Part shown: piece by piece, positions 9,889 through 19,574 of the stretch
How positions within the stretch are numbered: the first letter of the stretch is position 1
How the letters are laid out: each line of letters begins with the position of its first letter
Source: Bremia lactucae
Lineage: Eukaryota > Oomycota > Peronosporomycetes > Peronosporales > Peronosporaceae
Reading direction: 5' to 3'
Length of the DNA stretch: 36,414 nt
Assembly (NCBI RefSeq): GCF_004359215.1
Contig: NC_090613.1
Location: 6,314,341-6,350,754, forward strand
The notes under the pieces: model-generated
The model's input: the letters and a program-made list of their open reading frames with translations, nothing else
Databases searched by the model: none
Told to the model about the DNA's origin: nothing
Made by a program: the position numbers and the translations under genes

Positions 9889-10249
9889 TTAGCGTCTTTT
9901 CTTTTTAGCTGTAAGCAATGGTTTACACCCATGCTGGCGAACTAAGATGCGTAGAGTAGCCTTTCCAAATTCGAAGAGAGTGTTCCTTCTCATTAAGTCG
10001 CAAAGCCACTGACTTTGTGCATTTTTTCTCAAGAATGCCATAAACATCGTGACGATGTGCTGGCCGAATTTTGATGGGTCTTCTTTATTGGTTCAAACTT
10101 GGGACGGCTGCAAACTCTGACATTTGACGATTACGGTGTAAAGGTCTTGGCTTCCAAAGTGGCGTATACTGTGCAGCACAATTATCCTCATAGCCTTTTT
10201 TTAGAATATTAAGCTTGCCATTGTGCCACTTGAAGATTTTATCTGGTAG
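9889..10249 (-). pseudogene. Two overlapping open frames, possible 3' remnant of an unknown gene
   Basis: Minus-strand reading from 10249 is open for 55 codons to TAA 10085-10087 (includes KIFKWHNGKLNILKKGYEDN and LWKPRPLHRNRQMSEF). A second frame is open from 10092 to TAA 9889-9891 (68 codons; includes KFGQHIVTMFMAFLRKNAQ and ends AKKKRR). Joined by one frameshift near 10090 they would form about 120 codons with a normal amino-acid mix, which suggests a decayed gene end. I recognise no family. No Met start fits the first frame, and a chance origin is possible. Confidence 0.35.
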
Positions 10250-10953
10250 TCACAATTCTTTTTTTTCAGCTTCCCGTCTCACCTGGATGTACCCACACAT
10301 ACGGTACCTGATAGTTACTAGTCGTCATGTGCTTACAGAAGCTTTAGAATTTGTTGATGTTGTGGAGTAATCTACAAAGCTTCACAGCTATACAAAGAAA
10401 TTGATTTGTCTACAACTATTTTTAAATATATATTATAGTAAATCTTAATAAACCGCTCCTACTTAAATTACTACTATTACAGCTTTCATTTAAGAAATAA
10501 ATAATCTAAATTCGCAAGCTAGAATTGTTATTCCCATAACTTCTGAAAAGATATTAATTGAACCACTGGCCTTGAATAGCAGGTAGCTGCAGGAATAGCA
10601 CACTCAGGAGAAGCAATCCAGTTGGTAACTGGTATTAATCCATTGTTTTCCCACTCAGCTGGTTTTTCATTTCATCAAAATCGTTCTGCAAAATTTGTTC
10701 CCAAAACACTTCGCGCTTGCGGTAAATTGACAGCAGATAAGAGTGCACAATCTGAAAATATTTCTTTTAAGAAAAACAGTTGTGAGTAATTATTTAAGTT
10801 GGATTTATTTAAAGTTAAGATAGAAAAATATTTTGAAATAGTTGTGGGGCTATCAATTTTTTAGTTGTCGATATCAATACCCTAATTGAATTGTAGAATA
10901 ATCAGTACGTTAATTTTTGAAGTATATTATTCCATAATTTTGATTTGGCCTAT
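10250..10953. other. AT-rich intergenic stretch with a repeat shared with 35255-35314
   Basis: No open frame of note. From 10489 to about 10548 the sequence (TTAAGAAATAAATAA ... ATTCCCATAACTTCT) has a diverged counterpart at 35255-35314, downstream of the phosphodiesterase pseudogene. The remainder is A/T-rich and shows nothing I can identify. Confidence 0.6.
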
Positions 10954-11065
10954 TGTAACGAGGCACCCTTTGCTAGTACTGATAACAGTACTAGTCAACC
11001 AAAACTGATTGCAGTGAAGGTGGGGCGCCTCGACTACTTCACGTACACGACGTCCAGAGGAAGGT
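10954..11065 (+). repeat. Possible LTR start of a third element, with a perfect 9-bp hairpin
   Basis: TGTAACGAGGCACC at 10954 resembles the start of the family A LTR (TGTAACGGGC) but the rest differs, so this may be the 5' end of a related LTR cut by copy A's LTR at 11066. Inside lies CTAGTACTG-ATAA-CAGTACTAG (10973-10994), a perfect 9-bp stem with a 4-nt loop. GAGGC near 10960 and GCCTC near 11030 also pair. Only one copy is visible. Confidence 0.25.
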
Positions 11066-11600
11066 TGTAACGGGCTAAAGTTGCCCTAATGTTACACAGT
11101 TCCCCGTAAAGTACACTTGGTGTACTTAAGGGGATGGTCAATACCTTAAATATAGTAATTAGACCCACCACTCGGGTGTGGTTCACATTAGTGACCAATC
11201 CTTGTGTATGTGATGAACATAGGTGCATTCACATTAGAAGAGATGACGCCTAGCGACATCCGTGATGACAGCTAGCGTCATCGTTACGCGAGGTATCTAG
11301 AAAATACGCTCGCAATACATATTGGTGTTATCTACAGAGATGATATTTTTGATTGGTAAAAAAGAGGAATATATATTTAATGCGATTAGATATAAATTCA
11401 TCTGAAAACTACTTTCCACGCGCCCGACGAGCCGGATTACCGCTCCCGTGACGACACTTTACTAGAGTACTTAGGGCATTGGGTGTGGGCCCATTACAAC
11501 TACCTCACTGCACGCAAGAGAAGACGGTGTAACGCTTCTTCGCTGTGCTAGGGTGTGTGTCTAAGTAGAGCGTGGCCGCATTACGACGTGCCCGCCTACA
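11066..11600 (+). repeat. 5' LTR of copy A
   Basis: Starts TGTAACGGGC and ends CCCGCCTACA, giving the TGTA...TACA ends expected of an LTR, within a near-perfect 10-12 bp terminal inverted repeat. It aligns along its length with 19588-20140 and 31294-31846. It is preceded by purine-rich AGAGGAAGG rather than the AAAGRGGRGATGG tract before the other two LTRs. Confidence 0.92.
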
Positions 11601-11620
11601 CTTGGTAGCACTTGCAATCC
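11601..11620 (+). promoter_or_regulatory. Candidate primer binding site
   Basis: Directly after the LTR CA the sequence reads CTTGGTAGCACTTGCAATCC. TGG two bases in would pair with a tRNA CCA end, as in most LTR elements. The matching place in copy B (28393 onward) reads CTTGCACTGGTTATCC, so one or both copies are altered and the primer tRNA cannot be named. Confidence 0.35.
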
Positions 11621-11658
11621 TTCCCATGACCCGCATCTCTGCGTGTGTACGGGTGAGG

Positions 11659-13007
11659 ATGAGCCTCAATATTGATTGGGCTCATTTCCCCCCACCTCTC
11701 CGAACATCATCGGGAGGTGGCAGGGCTTATGGCGTAGGGACTTGGTGAACAAGCCCTGGCCAGGCTCCTGGGAAGTCCTCCTGAGCAACATGTTGCTCAG
11801 TTGGAGCAGTTTGAGGCATTCGTGCTCGGACAGCGGAGGGCCGCGTCCGAGGCACAAGACCATGCTGCGGCGGAGTCCGTCACTCAGATACAGGATGAGC
11901 TGAGGCACGAGCAGGCTCGGAGCGAGGCTATCAACAGAACTGTTGAGATGCTCTCTGCCCGGCTGCGTCAGCCGAGGCCCATTCGGATGGACCCGCCCAA
12001 ATTCGATGGAACTGTGGCGCACACGATTGTCCACTAGCCGTGGAGCTATGCGGTGTCGCCCATCTCATCGAGGACGACAGCCAGATGGTGCCGTACGCCA
12101 TGTCGCATCTGCGCGGTAAGGCCTCATAGTGGGCTTACTTAGCGCTTATGGGAGACAGAAAGCCGTTCCCTACATGGGCGATCTTTAAGAAAAGATTTGC
12201 GCCTGACCAGCCGAAGAATGTTGCTTAGGCCGCTTCTTGATTCGCGAGGTTTCTGCGATATTTTCGAGATTATTTTCCGGAGTTGTTTTCGCTGCTATTT
12301 TATTAGTTCATTCCTGGGTAATTTCTGTGCCGAGGTTTCTTAATGATTATGGCATTGTCTATCGCGACCGGCTGTTTTGATAAATCGTCTACGATGAATA
12401 GGAATCCTTAATTTTACGTTCCCTTGATCCCCAAATACCAATAATTTAAATCATTGGTATCAGTACACTTCGCGCCATGTACCAGCCGCCGAACAACGAA
12501 GTGTTGCTTCAGACGCGCTTCTTTGGAGCGCGACAGGCGAAGCGATCTCTGCAAGAGTATGTGCAGGAGATGCGCTCGCTGTCGGCGTCCATTACCGCAG
12601 GTCCGATTCCGGAGCACATTAAGGTGCCCACGTTTATGACCGGACAACGGCATGGCTCATCGCGACAGGCCCTTTTCAGAAAGGTGCCGTCGACGATAAA
12701 AGAGGCTATCTAAATTGCCTTGGTTGAGGAGCAATCCTACAACAGTGCCTCGGCGACAGCTTGGTATAAGCCGTCGGCCGAGAGCTCAGATGCCACTTCC
12801 ATGGAGTTGGGCAATGCAGACGTCGTCTGTTACAAATGCGGCAAGCGCGGCCATATGATGGCTCGCTGCTATGCCAGGGTCCCTGCTGGGGCAAAGATGT
12901 CCAGCAAGAGGACTTCCTACCCAAAGGGCGATGGCAACAACCAGCGTGCGAGACACATGAGCTCTGCATCGACCACTGAGGGGTCGGGAAATGCGGGAGC
13001 GCAGTAG
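11659..13007 (+). pseudogene. Family A gag (copy A)
   Basis: The likely start is ATG 11659 (MSLNIDW, the same start as copy B at 28445). An extra base near 11692 shifts the frame and a TAG (in GCGTAGGGA, near 11730) interrupts it. The coiled-coil-like segment EQFEAFVLGQRRAASEAQ runs 11801-12037 and ends at the 7-nt deletion shared with copy 1. The capsid-like part is split by a 268-bp insert (12204-12471) and resumes as YQPPNNEVLLQTRFFGARQ. A TAA interrupts at 12711-12713. The knuckle CYKCGKRGHMMARC (12828-12869) is intact CCHC. The frame ends at TAG 13005-13007, which lies inside the frameshift hairpin described separately. Confidence 0.88.
12204..12471 (+). mobile_element. 268-bp LTR-plus-PBS-like insert in gag of copy A
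   Basis: Copy B reads straight through this point (AAGATTCGCGCCATG). In copy A 268 bp intervene, flanked by the 5-bp direct repeat GCGCC (12199-12203 and 12472-12476), which fits a target-site duplication. The insert begins TGA, and a TCA ending at 12453 gives a 250-bp TG...CA LTR-like unit. This is followed at once by TTGGTATCAG (12454-12463), which matches the start of the initiator-Met tRNA primer site common in Ty1/copia elements. It has no coding capacity. It is probably a deletion derivative of a small LTR element, but only one copy is seen. Confidence 0.45.
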
Positions 13008-14125
13008 GGGCGGGATGCCCTACTGACGCGGACTCTGAAGCTACCCCTAAGTTTAGAGTTTTAGAACAAATGGGTAGCATTGTCCCTGGGATCTCGAAAT
13101 TTCGGACCTCAATCCTGCTGGTCTCCTATAGCGCTCGTGTAAGAGGCTATGACCAGGTGATGACTCTCCTAGAGATTCGAGTGCATCACAAAATTTTGTG
13201 AAACTCGCGGCTCTAAGAAAGAGACCGGCGATATTTGAATCGCTTTGCCAGGATGGCAAGCAAGAAGAGGCGACCGTTCGTTTAGCAAACGGTGCGCTTG
13301 TTAAATCTGAGGGAGTTCAGGTAGAACTCGCCTTCAGCTTTAGTGACTTCTCTTGTAAAGAGAATTTCACAGAGCTAGTAATGGAGAGTCCGTATGACCT
13401 CATCCTAGGCATGCCATGGTTGCCAAAGTTCCAACCATGGATAGACTGGCGTACACGTACAGTTGCGAATACTTCGCAGGACACCGAAAAGGATGTGCTC
13501 CTGCGAGAGGCATATGCAACTGATGTCGTGTCCTACACAGTTAAGGGTGCGTTGACGGGATGTCAAACGTCACCAATTCCTACCCAGCTCGTTGAGGCTG
13601 AGGTAGAGAAAAGGACGATGACAAGTAGTCATGCGTCCGAATGTCCTACACAGAGCCGAGAGCCTGTGGTAGTTGACGGCGAGCTGACAAGAAGTCATGC
13701 GTCGCATAAACCGACACAGTTCCTAGAGCCTGGTGCGGTTGGAAGGGGCGTTTTTAGCCAGGAGTGCAACGGCACCCGCTTCCCAGAAAAATGTCGTGGT
13801 GACCCGAAGAACGAGTACCCGACAGATTAGGACGATCAAAGGCACATCTAAACGAGTGACCTTTGGATCAGTCTCTAATAAAGTGGACGGGCCTTCGAAC
13901 GAGGCGTTTGAGGCCGTCAAAGACGAAATTGCGGAGGTATCCTCAGTTGAGGTGCTCCGGCAAGTCTTTAATTCTGCCGAGGAGATAGTAAAACTCCCGG
14001 AGATGTCGTGGGATCTGCTCCTTGCCGAATTAATGAAAGCAAAGTTCCACGAAATATTCGCTCCGGTTCCAGGAGAGAACTTGGTGGACTGTTGCTCGTC
14101 GTCCACAATGGACGAGAGCGTCTAG
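12980..14125 (+). pseudogene. Family A pol N-terminus, aspartic protease and linker (copy A)
   Basis: The -1 frame relative to gag opens after TGA 12977-12979 and overlaps the gag end, so pol would be reached by frameshifting. Protease follows, but a 1-nt deletion near 13172 turns LVDSGAS into a shifted reading around the catalytic Asp. The frame continues from 13198 (KLAALRKRPAIFESL, then LILGMPWLPKFQPWIDW, the hydrophobic-Gly motif of retropepsins). A second shift near 13745 leads to frame 13733-14125 (SKRVTFGSVSNK, NLVDCCSSSTMDESV), a linker before RT, ended by a TAG. The protease would process Gag-Pol, but not from this copy. Confidence 0.85.
12986..13024 (+). promoter_or_regulatory. Predicted -1 ribosomal frameshift signal at the gag-pol junction (copy A)
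   Basis: The heptamer GGGAAAT at 12986-12992 is phased as G_GGA_AAT in the gag frame, the X_XXY_YYZ form used by retroviral -1 frameshifting. Ten nucleotides later a perfect 7-bp stem AGTAGGG (13003-13009) / CCCTACT (13018-13024) closes an 8-nt loop. The gag stop TAG 13005-13007 lies in the 5' arm. Outer CGC/GCG pairs could extend the stem, and loop Gs could pair with ACCCCT about 20 nt downstream to form a pseudoknot. The -1 frame is open through this point into pol. Confidence 0.75.
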
Positions 14126-15960
14126 AAACGGACAAAAAGAAGCGGTTCGCGGCTCAAGGCTGGGATGCCTTGAGAGACAGCCCGTTCTTTGAGGTTCTGT
14201 GAGAACATCGCGATATGTTCCCAAAAGAAGTGCCGAGCCGCATACCAGCAGATTGGGGCATCGGGCACGAGATAGATCTCGAATCTAACACCAAGTATTG
14301 TGTGACCAGGCAATGGCCGTTGCCGAAAGAACAAGTCGATTATATCGATGAGTTCTTCTACAAGCGAGCCAAGGCGGGACATGTGCGTGCGAGCTATTCG
14401 CCTCACTGCTGCCCGACCTTTTGAGTGCGTAAAGCCACAGGTGGATGGCGCGTGGTTCATGCTTACAATCAGTTAAACACGGCGACCATACCGGCGCAAA
14501 CGCCAATCCCGCGGAAAGATGTCTTGTTGAACTCCATGGAAAAGTCAACTATCTTTTCCGCGCTGGATTTGNNNNNNNNNNNNNNNNNNNNNNNNNNNNN
14601 NNNNNNNNNNNNNNNNNNNNNNNNNNNNNNNNNNNNNNNNNNNNNNNNNNNNNNNNNNNNNNNNNNNNNNNNNNNNNNNNNNNNNNNNNNNNNNNNNNNN
14701 NNNNNNNNNNNNNNNNNNNNNNNNNNNNNNNNNNNNNNNNNNNNNNNNNNNNNNNNNNNNNNNNNNNNNNNNNNNNNNNNNNNNNNNNNNNNNNNNNNNN
14801 NNNNNNNNNNNNNNNNNNNNNNNNNNNNNNNNNNNNNNNNNNNNNNNNNNNNNNNNNNNNNNNNNNNNNNNNNNNNNNNNNNNNNNNNNNNNNNNNNNNN
14901 NNNNNNNNNNNNNNNNNNNNNNNNNNNNNNNNNNNNNNNNNNNNNNNNNNNNNNNNNNNNNNNNNNNNNNNNNNNNNNNNNNNNNNNNNNNNNNNNNNNN
15001 NNNNNNNNNNNNNNNNNNNNNNNNNNNNNNNNNNNNNNNNNNNNNNNNNNNNNNNNNNNNNNNNNNNNNNNNNNNNNNNNNNNNNNNNNNNNNNNNNNNN
15101 NNNNNNNNNNNNNNNNNNNNNNNNNNNNNNNNNNNNNNNNNNNNNNNNNNNNNNNNNNNNNNNNNNNNNNNNNNNNNNNNNNNNNNNNNNNNNNNNNNNN
15201 NNNNNNNNNNNNNNNNNNNNNNNNNNNNNNNNNNNNNNNNNNNNNNNNNNNNNNNNNNNNNNNNNNNNNNNNNNNNNNNNNNNNNNNNNNNNNNNNNNNN
15301 NNNNNNNNNNNNNNNNNNNNNNNNNNNNNNNNNNNNNNNNNNNNNNNNNNNNNNNNNNNNNNNNNNNNNNNNNNNNNNNNNNNNNNNNNNNNNNNNNNNN
15401 NNNNNNNNNNNNNNNNNNNNNNNNNNNNNNNNNNNNNNNNNNNNNNNNNNAATAAGCTGAACACGGCGACCATACCGGCGCAAACGCCAATCCCGCGGAA
15501 AGATGTCTTGTTGAACTCCATGGGAAAGTCAACTATCTTTTCCGCGTTAGATTTGAAGGATGGCTACTATCAGGTACTCATGAGAGAGTCCGATGTAGCC
15601 AAAACGGCAGTAAGCACCCAAAGTGATATGCTGTGGGAGTGGCTTGTGATGCCCCAAGGTTTGAAAAACGCACTAGCGACAATCAACCGGGTGGTGGCTC
15701 ACGTGATGCGTCAGCACCGTGCCTACGCGCCTCATTACTTTGACGATGTATTCGTGCATAGTAGGGCCGAGGACGGGCTGGGCGCAATAGAGTCGCACAA
15801 GGGTCATTTAGACGCTGTGTTACAGACTTTAAAGGACGCCTAATTGTACGTCAACTTGCAAAAAGTGCGTCATAGGGCCCCCCCCCCGAAATACCTGTGC
15901 TGGGTTGCATTGTAGGTACACATGGTGTACGAGCAGACCCAGACTAGGTAAAAAAAATCA
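14126..15960 (+). pseudogene. Family A reverse transcriptase (copy A), interrupted by an N gap
   Basis: Frames 14215-14424 and 14425-14571 encode the RT N-terminus (KYCVTRQWPLPKEQVDYIDE, then KATGGWRVVHAYNQLNT). The gap 14572-15450 follows, and the sequence restarts at 15451 with a diverged copy of the last 105 bases. It then continues through the palm with MPQGLKNA and the catalytic HYFDDVFVHS (YFDD at 15736-15747) to a TAA near 15841. Stops at 14200-14202 and 14422-14424 and a run of ten Cs near 15880 break the frame. RT would copy element RNA to DNA. Confidence 0.88.
14572..15450. other. Assembly gap (879 N)
   Basis: Unknown bases inside the RT of copy A. The 105 bases before (14467-14571) and after (15451-15555) the gap are aligned copies with six differences, so the gap may not stand for missing RT sequence. 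Confidence 0.98.
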
Positions 15961-16640
15961 GTAAAGGAATGGCCAACCCCAGGGCATGTGAAGGATTTGC
16001 GCCAATTCCTAGGGCTCGCTAATTACTTGCATAAGTATAGCAAGAATTATGCGGAGCAAACTAAACCATTATCTGATCTCCTTAAAAAGGACACAGAATG
16101 GGTTTGGTTAAAAGAACAAGAAGATGCGTTCACATCAGTGAAGCAATCTCTTGTAGAGGCACCGGTCTTGGCATTGCCAGACGCGGATAAGCCCTTTAGC
16201 GTCGTCTGCGATGCAAGTAATTTTGCAATCGGCAGCGCGCTCATGCAAAAGGATGACGACGGCATTGACCGCGTCATCGCTATCAGTCCCGGCTTTTAAA
16301 AGCCGCGGAACTGAAGTGCCCGTGCATGACAAATATCTGCTTTTATTAAAACTATGCTCTTGTCAAGTTTCGTGTGCACCTATTGGGCACCGAACCATTT
16401 GTGGTTTATACGGATCACGCATCACTGCGGACCGCAATAAATCACTGCATCTCTCCCCTAGAATGGCAAGATGGCTTACATTCTTCTCTATATTTAATTT
16501 CAAAGTTGAATACAAGCCGGGTATGTTAAATGTCTCGGCTGACGCTTTATCGCGCAGACCAGACTTCAAAGTTAGACACCAGGAAAGTGTGTCTAGTGCG
16601 AAAGCACATATTCAGCCGTCAACGTTGGCAGCCATGAAGG
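15961..16640 (+). pseudogene. Family A RT thumb and RNase H (copy A)
   Basis: Frame 15988-16299 starts KDLRQFLGLANYLHKYSKNY (the thumb/connection) and reaches the RNase H core [20 protein letters not shown], in which CDAS carries the first catalytic Asp. A shift near 16300 interrupts. The next frame continues with [15 protein letters not shown] and [19 protein letters not shown], the usual end of the gypsy RNase H and start of the linker to integrase. RNase H removes the RNA strand during reverse transcription. Copy 1 and copy D contain the same segment. Confidence 0.87.
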
Positions 16641-17960
16641 CTGCCCTTCCGTCAAACCTGAAAGCTAAGCTAAATCGCTTTAGCTACAGCGATCTATGTG
16701 CCTCATGACACAGATCTCAAGCTGATGATCCTTCACGAGCTCCATGATGCGCCATCTAGCGGGCATCTGGGCCGTGAAAAAACATTATTACGAGTGTTAG
16801 AGGAATTTTGGTGGCCACACCTATATAGATGGGTGGCCAACTATATTCGCTCTTGCGAACAGTGTCAGCGCTTTAAGCCTGCACCGTCCAGCAGTGCGCC
16901 ACTGAAGCCGCTACCGATTCCAACCAACTGTTGGAAGTCAGTAAGTCTGGACTTCATGTTTGGCATACCGCCCGATTATAAGGGTCGGACAGTGCTAGTC
17001 GTCTTTGTAGACAGACTGAGCAAAATGTTGCATTTAGCACCATGTAAGACATCGATAACAGGCAAGGAGGCAGCTCTTTTGATCCTGGAAAATGTTTACC
17101 GACTACACGGGATACCCGAGTCCATAGTATCGAACCATGATTCTCGTTTTTAAGTCTGGTTTTTGGCGACATGTGTTCGAGCTGCTATGTGGCAAGCTCC
17201 ACATGTCGACCGCAGATCACCCCCAGACCGATGGCCATTCAGAACGTGCCAAGCGGGTCGTGGCGGATGTCTTGCGCACTATAGCAACTCCCAAAGAATG
17301 GATCAAGCAATTTCCCTTTGTGGAGTTCGCTATAAATAACAGTCTCCACGCCAGTACGGGTGATACACCGTTTTATATTAACGGAATGCTTCATCCTCGG
17401 ACGTCAGTCTCGTTTGTGCGCAGCCCGAGTCTTCGTGGGAGAAAGCCCCTCACTTTGCTCGGTGCTAAAGAGGGGCATAGTTTTGTCAATATGACGGTGA
17501 CCCGCGAGGGTATTATCTCAGCGACAGAAACTTGCACTAGTGACCCTTTCAGTTTGGCAGCGGATGTATTATAGGCGATTTTGATGCTAAAAGCGTGAGC
17601 GAGGCTCAACGCTTTGTGGATGAGTGATTAGCCATCACACGAAAAGTCCGTGACGCGATGGCAAGCGCACAGGACTAGCTAAAAGAATATGCGGACCGAA
17701 ATGGTTGCAAATATAATGAACGTTTTAGAGTGGGTGAAAAAGTATTATTAAGTACTGCTATTCTACCTAAGAATGCAATTTCTGTACTTTCTGGAGGTAC
17801 TACGAAGTAGTTGCTGCTTTTCATTGGGCCCTTTCCGGGTGTCGAAAGTTGGAGACCTAAATTATAACCCTTCCCCGTATATGAAGACGCACCCCGTATT
17901 TTACGTGGGTCGTCTGGAACGGTATTAGACCCAAATGAGGTCACATACCCCTATTCGTCT
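16641..17960 (+). pseudogene. Family A integrase with GPY/F module (copy A)
   Basis: The zinc-binding HHCC domain runs from about 16698 (ILHELHDAPSSGHLGREKT ... SCEQCQR). The catalytic core shows the first Asp in SLDFMFG and VVFVDRLSKM. The second-Asp region is degraded to SNHDSRF (normally SDRDPRF), and a stop follows at 17151-17153. The third acidic residue is in HPQTDGHSERAKR (frame 17137-17574). Beyond a stop, the GPF and HPVFYVGRLERY parts of the GPY/F module appear at 17820-17925 in shifted frames. Integrase would insert element DNA; here it is broken. Confidence 0.87.
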
Positions 17961-18299
17961 AAGGAGACCGATGGTGACGCCGACTGTGAGTCGAGCGTCG
18001 TTCGGGTGAGGGGGACGGTGAAGGCGAAAAGCTATTGGACTGACTCCTCCTGCTACGAAGAGGACTTGGGGATCGAGGGACATCACGCGAGTAACGCTTA
18101 TCCCTCGGCATTATCCTCTCGAAGAGGTCCAAGCGAGTCTTCAGGCGTTCGTAACCCTGACGAGCCTTCGCTCGGCATCAAAAATTCTGAGGTCAGTCGC
18201 GAGTTTTGACCTTCGAGATCCGCATTTCGTCGTTCAGCAGCGCTTAACGTGTGTGACTGAACGGACGGAGGTAAGGCAGCCGCGAGTAGGTTGGTGAGA

Positions 18300-18503
18300 C
18301 GCCACTCCTATCGGGCGCCGCCTGCACTGATGGATGCGGGTGGGAATCAACGCTTCCGTGTTGGAAGGTTGCTTGCCCACCGCTCCGTGAGGCAAAGGTA
18401 TCATATCCTCGTCCAATGGAATGTTTGCCCGAAGTGTTTTGACTCTTGGGAACCGATCGATACCCTATGTATTGATGTTTCCGGCTTGGTGGCTGCCTAT
18501 TAA
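18300..18503 (+). pseudogene. Chromodomain at the pol C-terminus (family A, copy A)
   Basis: The translation reads FRVGRLLAHRSVRQRYHILV then QWNVCPKCFDSWEP and DVSGLVAAY, ending TAA 18501-18503. This follows the chromodomain pattern: aromatic start, a Y-x-[IV]-x-W strand, S-W-E-P and a terminal helix ending in Y. In Ty3/gypsy chromoviruses this domain tethers integrase to marked chromatin. The aromatic-cage positions are only partly kept (W of QWN, W of SWEP). The sense pol frame ends here. Confidence 0.75.
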
Positions 18504-19456
18504 AAGGAGCACCAGCTGAGGCCTCTTCGCTAGTGTCAGATGGACTAGCAGAAGTAGCGTTGTGAGAAGAAGCAGGGGGTACAGTACCGCCCATGATTTC
18601 TTTCACACGCAAGCGGGCGAATTTAATTCGCTGCGACCGCTGTTCATTGCTTCGGAATGCGGGTGAATGCGGCGCAGGAATTTCGCCTCGTGTTGGTCGG
18701 GCGTTTCATTTGAATGTAACACGACCGGGATCGGGAAAATACGCCCAAGCGATTTTCCCTGAGCCCTCCATGATTTTAAAGGCGCCATAATAATTAGGAG
18801 CGTCTAGAAGAGCGCGCTCTGGGAGCGACGCTCTTGGCCCGTCTAATTGAGGCCATTTAGATGGAGGGAGAATCGGTGATATACCACCCGTCATGTAGCC
18901 ACGTTCGAAACGACTGGCTTGTGACACCGAGTGAGCACGTTCATGTGTCGTCGGTGGAGCTTCAGGCCCCGAATCCTCTATGTTAGAATCATTATGGATA
19001 AGGGTCTGAGCATGAGGCGTTTTGGTTATACCCAACGGAGAAGCGGTTGCGCCTTTATGAGCAGCGCTCTCATTACCTGTCACTGCGCTTTACAGCGCAG
19101 ACGACGAGACACCATTCGTGAATGCTGCTGTCTCCATGTTGTGAGCCATGATAGAAGTTTGGATGGGCAATAATGCGCCATGATCATTCCTCATTTTTTG
19201 CTGTCCGCATCACTACTATGAGGTGACCGCAACGGTGTCGACTCATTGTAGTCGACAATGAGCGACGGATCGGCATCCTCACTGTTATAGTGGGATGGAA
19301 CCTTAGGCCCTGTTAACGCGACAGCAGCAGTGGCTGTCGCCCTTCGACTAAGGCATTTGACGCGGCAGGCGAATTAACGCGGCGCGTGCGCTTAGTGTGA
19401 GGTTGAGTGGGCGTCTTCGCAGACGACACACCAACGTGGCCACTTATAGGTGGCAT
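18504..19456 (-). pseudogene. Antisense open frame between chromodomain and 3' LTR (family A, copy A)
   Basis: The sense strand has no frame here, but the minus strand is open in long stretches. These run from ATG 19456-19454 (MPPISGHVGVSSAKT, then KRTRRV) to TAA 19313-19315; 19373-19194 in a second frame; then 19194 to about 18504 in a third, broken only by TAA 19090-19092 and TGA 18706-18708. About 310 codons could be linked with two shifts and two stops. The product is rich in Ser, Pro and charged residues, with an ordered-looking segment PNYYGAFKIMEGSGKIAW. I recognise no family. It may be an element-encoded antisense ORF, as described for some plant Tat/Ogre elements, or a captured gene lying in reverse. 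Confidence 0.45.
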
Positions 19457-19574
19457 CTTTGGCGCCGTGTATGGAAACACGTGCGCTAGAGTGATTGAGT
19501 GAACTAGCGGCGCGTAAAGCTGCTCGCAGTTCCTCTCTCCTCTTTGACGAATTTAATAATATAAATTCGTCCTT

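Noticed and set aside
11034..11228. Minus-strand open frame across the 5' LTR of copy A
   Set aside because: It lies in LTR sequence, breaks in the other LTR copies and has no protein-like features.
13005..13007. Stop-codon readthrough (CAG TAG GGG) as the route from gag to pol
   Set aside because: The TAG is shared by the copies, but continuing in the gag frame does not lead into protease; pol is in the -1 frame. Frameshifting explains the layout better.
14425..15843. 472-codon frame spanning the N gap
   Set aside because: The frame is open only because N is read as any residue. The real sequence on both sides is RT in two partly duplicated pieces.
15878..15888. Run of ten C as a programmed slippage site
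   Set aside because: It is absent from copies D and 1, which read GTCATAGAGGTCCCC-like sequence here, so it is a private mutation or sequencing artefact.
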